A stretch of 64,000 bases of DNA from Euleptes europaea (lineage: Eukaryota > Chordata > Lepidosauria > Squamata > Sphaerodactylidae), in assembly GCF_029931775.1 (NCBI RefSeq), contig NC_079322.1, forward strand, positions 23,448,542-23,512,541, given 5' to 3'. The notes beneath the pieces are model-generated. The model was given only the letters and a program-made list of their open reading frames with translations. It did not search any database and had not been told where the DNA came from. The translations under genes and the position numbers were made by a program. Positions 35,951 to 47,700 of this stretch are shown piece after piece. Every line of letters starts with the position of its first letter. Within the stretch, counting starts at the first letter, position 1.

Positions 35951-36292
35951 CTTGCTTGCGGGCTTCTGTAACATCTGACTAACCAGTGTTGGAAACTGCA
36001 TGCCAGACTCAAGGGACATAGCGCTAAATGGTGTGATTTAGCACGGCTACTCTTATGTTCTGGCCATTTCCCAGACAGGCCTCAAGCCCCCCAGCACCTT
36101 TGCAGTCAGAGGTGATGCCCGTTTATTGGGTAGCAAGTCACGCTGAGTTCAGAGGGGCTTACATCCCTCTTCATTGTGCAACTGAAGCCTTGCAACTGAA
36201 GGGGTCACCCCACACTATTAAGGAGCCTCTCATAAGAGGAGCTTTCCGACCCGCAAGATTCTGACAGTCGTAGGCCAGCGTGATCCTGTGAC

Positions 36293-36620
36293 ATAAGAAC
36301 ATAAGAAAAGCCTTGCTGGATCAGACCAAGGTCCATCAAGTCCAGTAGTCTGTTCACACAGTGGCCAACCAGGCGCCTTTAGGAAGCCCCCAAACAAGAC
36401 GACTGCTGCAGCACCATCCTGCCTGTGTTCCACCGCACACAATATAATAGGCAAGCTCCTCTGATCCTGGAGAGAATAGGGATGCATCATGACTAGTAGC
36501 CATTTTTACCAGTAGCCATGGATAGCCCTCTCCTCCATGAACATGCCCACTCCCCTCTTCAAGCCTTCCAAGTTGGCAACCATCACCACACCCTAGGGCA
36601 GGGAGTTCCACAATTTAATT
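36293..36620 (-). repeat. CR1 3' end
   Basis: Reverse orientation from cataagaacataagaaaagc to gggagttccacaatttaa. Confidence 0.8.
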
Positions 36621-36724
36621 GTATAACTAAGACGTGAACCTGGGACCTTCTGCATGCAAACCATGTGTTCTACTATCCCCTTATAGTCTATACACTAGGG
36701 ATTGCATAAACATTTTCTTTTACT

Positions 36725-37035
36725 TGCTTGAGCCATCACCACCTCCTGGGGCAGGGAGTTCCACAATTTAACGATGCGTTGTGTGAAGAAAGACTTCCTT
36801 TTATCAGTTTTGAATCTCTCACCCTCCAGCTTCAGCAGATGACCCCGCCTTCTAGTATTATGAGAGAGGGAGAAAAGAGGGAGAAAAGTCCACTCTCTCC
36901 AAACCATGCATAATTTTATAGACCTCCATCATGTCTCCCCTTAGCCGCCTTCTCCCCAAGCTAAACAGCCCTAAGCGTCCTAACCGCTCCCCATAGGGCA
37001 GCTGCTCTATCCCCCTGATCATCTTGGTGGCTCTT
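36725..37035 (-). repeat. CR1 internal 3' fragment
   Basis: Repeats the ggggcagggagttccacaat block and continues inward to ccgctccccatagggcagct, separated from the previous fragment by about 105 bp of other sequence. Confidence 0.8.
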
Positions 37036-37039
37036 TTGG

Positions 37040-37860
37040 CGACGAGAGCGCAGAGATTTGCAGTCTTTGGAGATACCAGACAAAAAAGACTGGATAAAAA
37101 AGATGCTGGGATTGACTGAAATGGCGAAGCTTACAAGCTCTGATAAACCAGAATAATAATGTTCAGGTTTTTTTGGGGGGGGGGATGGGAGCCTTGGAGA
37201 ATGTATTGTGCAAAATCAATTTTCAACGGGTTCATTTAAAGGACACTCTTTGATCTAACCCCTTATCTATATTTTAAATTAATGTTATATTTAGGTATAG
37301 TTTTTAAAAAATGTTGGATAGGATAAGACTGTATTACTTAACATAATGTTGGGATCAGTTCCGTTCGCAAAAGTTTAGACGATTGGTTTTTGGATGGAAG
37401 TGGGGGAGGGGGAAGTCGCCTTATTGTTAAATTAGCCATACTATTAGAATTTTTGTTATTATTGTTGTTATTATTATTTTTTGTACTGGATGTTGTTTTA
37501 TACGCAGATAGGTTATAGGAAGAAAATAAAAAAAATTATTATTATAAATTCCAAGACCACAGTTACACAGCGTGGATAACCTACAAGAACCAATGAACTC
37601 TGACCGTGAAAGCCTTCGACAATATTATTATTATTATTTTTTATAATTTTTTTATTGATTTTATATATTAGAGCGTAGCCTGCCGAGAAAAAAAATAATT
37701 TTTTTTTGGCTTGGTGTTTTTTATTTATTTATATAATTGGGGGGGGGGTACAACGAGGGAAAAAAAAGGGGGGGGTAAAACGTTAAGTAGATAAAAACAA
37801 TATAGCAGTTTCCATTGGAAGATAAACTCGGTCGAATACAGCCCCAAAATAAATCAAATG
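37040..37860. repeat. L1-like LINE 3' ends
   Basis: Positions 37040-37545 (plus) carry an L1 ORF2 end (translation includes MAKLTSSDKPE) and an A/T-rich 3' region with TTATT repeats. A second, reversed A/T-rich tail follows at about 37620-37860. Confidence 0.55.
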
Positions 37861-37939
37861 TAGCACACACAAAAATTATTAATTAAAAAAAAGAGAGAGA
37901 GAGCGAGCGAGCGCGCAGAGAGATTTGCCATCGGAAAGC

Positions 37940-38400
37940 CCCGGGTTCAAATCCCCCCCCCCCCCGCTGCGCACGAAGCCGCCGCGCCCCGTCCCTCCTG
38001 CGCTGGAGGAGGCGGAGAGGCGGGGAAGGAGGGGGCGCTGCCGAGGACGAGGCGTCCCCGCCGGCCGGAGGAAGTGCCTGCCTCGGCCTCGCCTGGAAGT
38101 GGAAGGGGGAAGGGGGCCGGGCCGGGGCCTCCCTCCCTCCGCTCCGGCTCTGCCGCCTGCGCGCTCCCGCCGCCGCCGCCGCCGCCGCCGCCCGCATGTC
38201 CCACTCGAGCCGGCGCCACGAGGAGCGGAGCGGGCGGCAGCGCAGCCCCGGCGCGCCCTGGCCCGGCGGCAGCGGCAGCGGCTCCAGCGGCGGCGGCAAA
38301 GGGCTGGAGCGCAAGGAGCAGAAGAGGAAGAGGCGCGACGTCCAGCAGATCCAGCAGATCCAGCACCTGGAGTCCTTGTAAGGGCGGCCCTGGCTCTCTG
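37940..38400. promoter_or_regulatory. CpG island over RP9 exon 1
   Basis: Very high GC with many CpG, a CCG run just before the ATG and a GA/GC simple repeat at its left edge (about 37890-37920). It is the likely RP9 promoter. In human, RP9 and BBS9 are head-to-head, but no BBS9 exon was recognised on the minus strand upstream here. Confidence 0.65.
38196..38377 (+). CDS. RP9: RP9 exon 1
   Basis: Sixty codons plus two bases, from MSHSSRRHEERSG to HLES. The donor is TT|gtaagg. The N-terminal half is Gly/Ser-rich and poorly conserved; the second half contains the basic GLERKEQKRKRRD stretch. Confidence 0.93.
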
Positions 38401-38529
38401 TGTGTGTGTGTGTGTGTGTGTGTGTTTTTGGGGGGGGGGAGCAGGTGGACAGCCGCTGGATGACATAAGGACCTAAGTAGAAAAGGGCCAGAGATCCAGC
38501 ACCTGGAGTCCTTGTAAGGGCGGCCCTGG

Positions 38530-38568
<39 letters not shown>

Positions 38569-38665
38569 GGGGGGGAGCAGGTGGACGGCCGCTGGATGAC
38601 ATAAGGACCTAAGTAGAAAAGGGCCAGAAATCCAGCACCTGGAGTCCTTGTAAGGGCGGCCCTGG

Positions 38666-38708
<43 letters not shown>

Positions 38709-41700
38709 GGGGGGGAGCAGCTGGACGGCCACTGGATGACATAAGGACCTAAGTAGAAAAGGGCCAGAGTCCAGTAGCACCTAGGTTCCCGACCTTTTTT
38801 TGACCGGGGACCACTAGGACTTTTTTGTCCCCTGCAGGGACCCCAAGGTTCCAAATAAAAACTCCGAGGATTTGAAAAATAAACTCTAATCACAACCGTG
38901 AGCGAAACATTAAACTTAGAATAATATTTGAATATATATATTTTATAATAGAGAACTGTTAATTGAAAATGTTGATTGGTTCTGGGTTTTGTCGCTTCGT
39001 TTCGCGGGCCTTAATGGAGTTCTCGCGGACCCCTGGGGGTCCGTGGACCCCCTGGTTGGGAACCAGTGTTCAAGACGAACAAAAATGTTTTCTGGTAGGG
39101 GGTGAGCTTTCGTGAGCCGCAGCTCACTTCTTCTGAAGTGAAGTGGTAGAAAAGGGCAAGAGTCCAGTAGCACCTTGAAGACGAACAAAAATATTTTCTG
39201 GCAGGGTGTGAGCTTTCGTGGGCCACAGCTCACTTCTTCGGATCATAAGGACGTAAGGAAGGCCCTGCTGGATCAGACCCAGGCCCGTCAAGTCCAGCTG
39301 CCGGTTCACACAGAGGCCCACCAGGTGCCTCTAGGAAGCCCCCAAACAAGACGAGTGCAGCAGCAGCATCCTGCCTGTGTTGCACCGCACCCAATATAAT
39401 GGGCATGCTCCTCTGATCCTGGAGAGGATAGGGATGCATCGATGTACATACATAAGAACATAAGAAAGGCTGTGCTGGATCAGACCAAGGCCCATCAAGT
39501 CCATAATAGGCTCTTCTGATCCTGGAGAGGATAGGTATGCATCGATGTACATACATAAGAACATAAGAAAGGCCCTGCTAGATCAGACCTAGGCCCATCA
39601 AGTCCAGCAGTCTGTTCCCCCAGTGGCCAACCAGGTGCCTCTAGGAAGCCCCCAAATAAAACAGCTGCAGCGCCATCCTGCCTGTGTTCCACAGCACCTC
39701 ACATAATAGGCATGCTCCTCTGATCCTGGAGAGAATAGGTATGCATCGATGTACATACATAAGAACATAAGAAAGGCCATGCTGGATCAGACCAAGGTCC
39801 ATCTAGTCCAGTAGTCTGTTCACACAGTGGCCAGCCAGGTGCCTCTTGGAAGCCCACCAGCCAGACGAATGCAGCAGCATTATCCTGCCTGTGTTTCAAA
39901 GCACCTAATATAATAAGCATACTCCTCTGATCCTGGAGAGATTTCTAGGACTTGCCGAGCCTTCAAGCGGCCCCTAAAGAAGCATGGCCCACCTGTGGAT
40001 GACTGAGAGGACTGAAATCTGCACAAAAGTTGCATATGCTACTTTAGATTCACAAATGCAAATTTGCACACAATGACGGTGCTTGAAATGCAGCTCCCCC
40101 CACCATAGTGACAGCTGTGTTTGTTACCCGGGTACTGTGAAAGGGGAACTTGTCAAGACCCCTTACTATAGCTCATCCTCTTTCATTCACCACCCCCACC
40201 CACCCCCCAATCAGCCTAGCTAGCTTGAGCTGCCCTTCTTCCAGCTCCAGCTGTGGGAAGTTTATTATTTTATTTTATCAAACTTCTACCCCGCAGAAGG
40301 TCCCCCGTTCAATCCCTGGCATCTCCAGTTAAAAAGGACTAGGCAAGTACGTGATGGGGAAAACCTCTGCCTGAGACCCTGGAGAGCCACTGCTGGTCTG
40401 AGTAGACAATACTGACTTTGATGGACCAGGGGTCGGATTCAGTACAAGGCAGCTTCATATGTTCGTACATATTACTCCCATTCAGCAGATGCACCGTTGG
40501 CTGCCCGTGTTACTGGGTTCAGTTTAAGGTGTTGGCTGTCACGTACAAAGTCTTTCATAGCATTTGCCCCTCTTCTTGCGGGACCGCCATTCTCCCTATA
40601 CTTTGCCACAGCAACTTCGCTCAAGTCGGCAGGGGCTTCTGCGGGTGCCAAACTGCAAATGGGTAACTGCCCGGACGTGAGTTTTTTCCATGGTGGCTCC
40701 CTCCTTGTGGAACGGCCTGCCTGAAGGGATCAGGAAAGCTCCCACTCTCCTGGCCTTCTGCAAACTATGCAACATTGAACTATTTGAGAGGGCTTTCCCG
40801 CACAGCTAATAGGAGTTCTCCAGTTCTCCAGATTAGAGTCCACTGCTCCAAACCACCGCTCTTAACCACCACACCATGCTGGTGTTACAAACTTGCTTGG
40901 ATAAATGATTAAGGACTGTGGTCTACACTGCTGTGTTTAGCTTATTGTAAGTAGGGCCCTAGTTATGTAGTTTCTGTACCACTAAATGTGTCATGTGAAT
41001 ACTTATGCTATGCTTCAGTTCTTTCTGATGGTTCCAGACTTCTAAAATCCGAATGCACTGGTTCTTGAATGTCCCATTTGTGTGTGTGTGATTGTACGGA
41101 CTCACTATGTGTAATCCACCTTGAGTCCCTGTGAGAAAGGTGGACTATAAATAACATAAATAAATAAATAAAAGCTTAAACCCTGAAAATCTTGTTGATC
41201 TCTAAGGCATTAGGTAAAGGTAAAGGTCCCCTGTGCAAGCACCGGGTCATTCCTGACCCATGGGGTGATGTCACATCCTGACGTTTCCAAGGCAGGCTTT
41301 GTTTGCGGGGTGGTTTGCCAGTGCCTTCCCCAGTCATCTTCTCTTTACCCCCAGCAAGCTGGGTCCACATTTGACCGACCTCGGAAGGATGGAAGGCTGA
41401 GTCAACCTTGAGCCGGCTACCTGAAACCAACTTCCGTTGGGATCAAACTCAGGTCGTGAGCAGAGCTTTGGACTGCAGTACTGCAGCTTAACACTCTGCG
41501 CCACGGGGCTCCCTGGACTAAAATCTAGCTCTTCTACCTCACAGTGTTGTTGTGATGATAAAATGGAGGAGGGGACAATGGCATACCTCCCCCCTGAACT
41601 CCTTGGAGGAAGGGAGAATAAAAGTGCACCAAGGAAATAATATTCCCATGGCAGGTTGCAACAGATTTATAATCAGTCTGAAAACCATCACCGGTCAAAA

Positions 41701-44700
41701 GCATTTATCGTAACCGGCAGCATCATAGTTCAACAGGAAAGCATTTTGAAACGGGCCATTTCCAGCAACCCATGAAAGCAGAAGGGATGATGCTGCTTGA
41801 ACTTTCCTCGGCAGGGCATTCCTGATAAGGCCCTTTCTCTCATTACCACCCTCAGTACTTTCTGTGGGCATAAATGGTGGTCTAATAGCCTGAGAATGCC
41901 TTTATTTTCTTATTTGCTTTCTTGCTTCATTTATACCTGACCGGTCCAGAGTTACCCAGCAAGCTTCCGTGGCAGAGTGAGAATTCAAATCCGGTACCTC
42001 CCGGGTCCTAGTCTGGCACTAACCACATCACACAGGCTGGAAGGGAACAATCCCTAGTGATGAGAGGTGGCCATTCAGTACATGTTCAGATACCTGACAG
42101 GCTTCTAGTTTCATGCTATAATTACTGCTGCTGCCTTTGTTGGCCAAAGCTGTTCCGATACCTATTTTCTATTTGAAGAGTAAAAAGCTGATAAGCCACT
42201 TGCATTGTCCTTAGAAGAAATAAAATCGTCAATTTTCAATTGTATTGTAGACTTTGTTGGGGAAAGCCGGCCTGAATTCCTCCTCCGTTTTCTTTTTCTT
42301 TTGTTTTTTAATATTAAATAATTTTTATTTTTCTCTATAAGGGTACAGAAAAAGAAAACGAGGAGAAAAAAGAATGGGAAGAAATCAGAAAAAGAAATAT
42401 GTCTGTGCCCAAGCTTCAGTGTGATCATACATACATACACCCTTCATCAACTTTAAACTTAAATTGTTCGTTTCTAATCCTGATTTCTAATCCTGATTAT
42501 TAATTTATCATTCTCCTAAATCACAATAAAAAGGAAAAACATTGGAAGTGCTTATTTAGTAGTTAATAATAAGATAATAACGGTTACGATAAAATGCATA
42601 TGTAAACGTTTTTATATCAATTAAACTATAACTGCAACCTTCAAATGCTAAATACTAGCTTAGCATACTGCCCAGTGCCTCTCTGCATACTGAAAAACAA
42701 GAGCACTTAATGCACGTGAATATTTGTCATATAGCGGCTGCCATTTCAACTTAAACTCATCTATTTAATTCATTTTAATCAAGTGTGTTAATGTGGACAT
42801 CAGAGCAAAATCAAATAGTTTGCTAATCCATTCAGCCATTTCTGGGGTCGTCGAAGTTTTCCAATAAGTTGCGTATATGATTCTGGCGGCGGTACTTCCA
42901 TATTTTTTTTTAATAAATATTTTTATTGACTTTTAACAATAAAGAAGGATACAAAAAGAAAAAAAAGGAATAGTGGGGAAAATGAGCAAAAAACAGACAA
43001 ACAATAAATTATTCAGTATTTAACAGTATAGTGCTTTGCGCTACCCTCTAGAGTTTTTTTTTTTAATACCGTTATTTTCTAATTAAGGGGATAAAAACTC
43101 CACCTTGAGTCTATTGTAATTCTTGAAGTCTTATTATTATTTTTTAGTTGCCATATAGTCATAAAAAGGTACTTCCATATTGAAAGAACTCCGTCTCCAT
43201 GAGCACGGGCTCATGGTTTACAACCACAACGAAGATAAGTCCAGCTGGAGTACAGGAAAATTACTTGCAATGCAATTAATTACCCGGGACCGCTGGAGAT
43301 AAACCGCAGCCTCTCCAGTTAAAATTAAACTAACATGAGATAAAATAAATGCTAAATCGCTAAAACCCTGGCAAGAGAACCTGACACAGCAGCGTGCTGG
43401 TCCCCATCTTGGGAGCCTCCTCGCCAATTTACTATAGCTTTTCTATCCTCCAGAAAGCCGGTCTAGTATATTGATTAGACAGCTGAATGACAACTTGGGT
43501 CACCAAGGTTCAAATCCCCACTCGCTCAGGAAACTCTTTGGGTAACCTCTAAGCTGAAGACGCATCATAGGGTTGTAGTGATGGCAAAATGGAGGGAAGG
43601 AAAACCGTAGCACACCGCCCTGGGCTCCTAAAGAGAGGAACAGGCCTGCCAGTAAATCTGTGCGAGACAGGCTGTCCCAAGTTGATACTGCAATGGGGGC
43701 CATGGTGAAAACCTGATGACAATGTCTACTGTGGCAAGATGGTGGAAATAAACCAGGACGCCATTTTCTAGAAAGCAGCAGCACTTTCAGGAAGATATTC
43801 TATTTTCGAGCAGTGTTTCTCTGACCGGAAACTGTCCCTGTTAGTTTGAATTAGGATAAGACCTGCAGAACTGAATTACTTGTAAATGGGTATCTTTTTA
43901 GCTCTTCAGAAGGGGCTTCGTAAAAGGGTCCTTTCCCTAACCTGTTTCCTGTCAGCTTCCTCATGTAGAGGAAGTAAAAATACTGAAGTGACAGGTCTTA
44001 GAAAATTATCCCTCTCCCCTTACTTTTGTTTTGATTGAATATTTTCCTTTGCATAAGTAGTAAAAGAAAAAGTATTAATAGAGCTGTATTTTCCTCTCTT
44101 TTTTTCCAGCTATGAGAAACTTCCTCCAGGGCTGATTAAGGTAGGTTGGTAGCCCATAATGCTTTTTTAAAAATATCTCAGAAACATTTTAAAGGTTCTT
44201 CTTAACCTCACAGAAATGATCACCAAATTCTCCGTGTGGGTCCAGTATATGTATTTATTTTATTCATTTACGTTATTTATAGTCCGCCTTGCTCACTTGG
44301 ACTCAAGGCGGATTGCACAGAGTGAGTCAATACAATCAACGGGTGGGACATTCAATAAATAGCGTAATAGGATTAGGGCTGTAGAACCAACCGGAAGTCT
44401 AAAAACAGAACTGAAGCATAAGTAGTAACATGACACGTTAAATGATGCAAGATTCCATAGCAGTATCCTAGTTTCAGCAAGCTGTAACCAGTGGTATAGA
44501 CCACAGCCCCTAATAGTTTTTCTAAGTAACTTTATCATTTAGTACAGTTATCATTTAGTACAGTGCAACTCTGTTGCCTGCATAGAAAAACCCTCTTGAA
44601 TAATTCAGTTTTGCAGTTTGCAGAAAGGCATGACAGTGGGAGACTTCCTGACCTTCTCAGGCAGGTCATTCCACAAGTTGGGGGCCACAACAGAGAAGGC

Positions 44701-47700
44701 ACGTGTATGGGCAGTTGTTGATGTTGCCCATTTGCAGGCTGGCACCTGCAGAAGACCCTGCTCCAATGAATGAAGTTGTCATGGTGAAGCATAGGGGGAG
44801 AGGTGGTCTGGCCGATACGAGGGTCCAAGGCCAAGAAGGGCTTTGTATGTGATAGCTAATACCTTAAATTGAGCCTGGTAACTGATGGGCAGCCATTGAA
44901 GTGCCTGCAGGATGGGAGTAATAGGCATGGTCCATCTAGCTCCCCATAGTATCTGAGCCGCAGCATTCTGGACCAATTGGAGTTTTCAAATTGATTTTGA
45001 GGGGAGACCGATGTACAGCGCATTGCAGCAGTCTAGTCTCAATGTTACCATGGCATGGATCCAAGTGGCCAGATCAGCCATATCAAGGTAAAGGGCCATC
45101 TGTAGGGCTAGGCCCTACAGTTGAAAAAAAAAGAACTTTTAGTTGAAAAAAGAACGTTTAGTTGAAAAAAAGAACTTTTAGCAACTGCATAACTTGCTTC
45201 TACAGTAATAAAATTGAGTCCAGTATCCTGAGGTGAGTTTACCATGTGGGAACCATTTGCCTGTAGATCAGAAGCTGAGGCAAAATTCACCCACTTCGCT
45301 TTTCCCACATTTTACTTCCACGGTTTTATTTTTTATGTGGTTTCCCCCTTGTCCCAGGAAAACGAGACAAAACCAGAGGATTGCATTCCTGATGTGCCTG
45401 GTAATGAAAACGCACGAGAATTCCTCGCACATGCGCCAACAAAGGGGCTCTGGATGCCTCTAGGAAAAGAAGTCAAAGTTATGCAATGTAAGCTTTGGAT
45501 GTTGCTAGAATGATTTATGTGTGTAAAGTGCCCTCAAGTCGCAGTTGACTTTTGGCGATCCCAGCAAGGGGCTTTCAAGGCAAGTGAGAAGCAGAGGTGG
45601 TTTGCCATTGCCTTCCTCTGCAGAGTCGTCTTTGGTGGTCTCCCTTCCAAGTACCAACCCTGCTTAGCTTCCAAGATCTGACTAGATCAGGCTATACCAT
45701 GCCGCCTTCCCTCCAGAATCATTTATACAGAGGGACAAATTGTCACAGGCTTTGACATATAGAGCACATGAACATGATGTTGGTGTTGTACATATGTAGA
45801 ATTATTCAGAATATAGCACCACAAACACAACATACAGAAAATATATTTCCTTTTAAAATACTTAAATGTATTTCTTTTTAAAAGGAAGAAGAAGAATACT
45901 CTTATGTAAAAGGCTTTCTGTCTCTTACATTTACATTTCACTGTTCACATTCTTACAGACACCTTGATAAGTTCAAGTAACTTATCAAGTAACATTCACT
46001 GCCTGCTGGAGAACTTCCAGTGTATCATGACCTACTGGAGAAATTCCAGTCTATCACTACCAATGGCCTACTGGAGAAATTCCAGCTTGGACATCAGAAT
46101 CAGTACTGGCTACTGGAATATCCATTAATAGCATGCTGCTAGAATTCCAGCAGGAACACAGCTGTTGAATGTTATGACATCATAGACAGGTGTACAAGTG
46201 CACTGTCCAAAATATACAAATATTGTAATGTGAACTATATTATGTTTTATGATTTATATATGGATACTAGGCTCCTGGAAATTAATGCATAGGCTCAAAT
46301 GAAAGCTATTTTTCTATAGATGAGAATGATACTAAATATGAATATATAGGGTAATGATAAAGCTTAAAACTGATTGTTTATAGTTAGCAATACAGTCTCC
46401 TGCCTTGAGAAATTCCAGCATGTTTAGGGAATAGGTGACTTGAAAGGCTGCTTAAAATAGAGCAGTAACGCACAGCCTCAAGGTAACTGAAATAGTATAA
46501 ATATAGACCCAGTAAGACTGGTACTTCAGACTTCTCTCTTAAAGAGTCTCAGACAAGGCTGATTGGTATGTATGGCTTTACTAATATATTATTCTAGAAT
46601 TTGAATTAGATACTTTAACCTAAGTCAGTGGTTTTTGACTGTTATATTTGAAATATTGGATTAAGATTTTGATTAGTATGTAGAACTTGCTTGCTTAACA
46701 GTATACATTGTTACAAACATTGTTGCTGCATATACAAACATTGTTAAATACATTGTTGTTGAACATAAATACTTTATAACTTGCATTTACATATATTTAC
46801 TGGAAGTATATCAATAAAAAGACTTGCTTTTTAAAAGTAGGTAAAGTAGTTGAGTCCTGCTTAGTAGGTGACTGGCTGAATAAGATAATATATCCCTTTT
46901 CAGGAAGGGGTCGATTCTAAGAGCCTAGTCTCTCGAAAGGCACTGACCCGCTTCAAAATCATGTGGCAGGAAAAAGAGTAGGTGTAAGAACTGAGATAAT
47001 GATTGACGTCATAGTGATGATCAAATTGCTTGTTTATTTAAACACCAACCCATCCTATAAACTTGCAGCATGTTACCACAATTTCATCAGTCACATCTAT
47101 CTCTGACCCCACTGGTATACAGTCAAAGTAATGACTAAGGACAGTTTGAGAAAATAAAGTGGAGTTTGGATGACTAAAATAAAAATAATTAATTTCTTTT
47201 CACATATAACCATGTCCCTTTCTTTTAAAATGATTGGGATACACTGGGCCCTTTTTCTTTTCTTGGTAAGTATAGCCACCACCACTACAGTTTAATAGCG
47301 ATTTAGTGCTAATAGTAAGCGATGCTAGATGTTGAGGAACATAGTTCTAACATAGTTTTCTCCATTTTACTCTCACAACCACCCTGAGAGGCATGTTAGA
47401 CTGAGAGAGAATCACCTGCTCAAGGTCCCCCAGCAAGCTCCCATGGCATAGTAGGTATTTGAACTTGAGTTTTCCTGAACCTAGTGTGAAACCCTAACCA
47501 CTACACCACACTCCCCTGGAGCTAAAAATTAACCATTCTCTCTAACAAAAATCAAGAAGACTTTTGCCACTATGTTAAAAATAGAAAACAAAGCTTGCTA
47601 AAGTCCTTTTTTCCCTGTTACAGTGCACTATTCTAAAACATCTTTAAAACCTATCTTCTGTGTTTAGGCTGGAGATGTAAACGTTATGGACACAGAACAG

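Noticed and set aside
37879-38893. Open frames of 129-277 codons around RP9 exon 1
   Set aside because: They run through TG/CA and G/C simple repeats and encode poly-Thr/His and Pro/Arg runs. They are shadows of the exon 1 repeat region.
39240-39955. CRISPR-like array of spaced repeats
   Set aside because: The units are CR1 3' modules of unequal length in a vertebrate genome.
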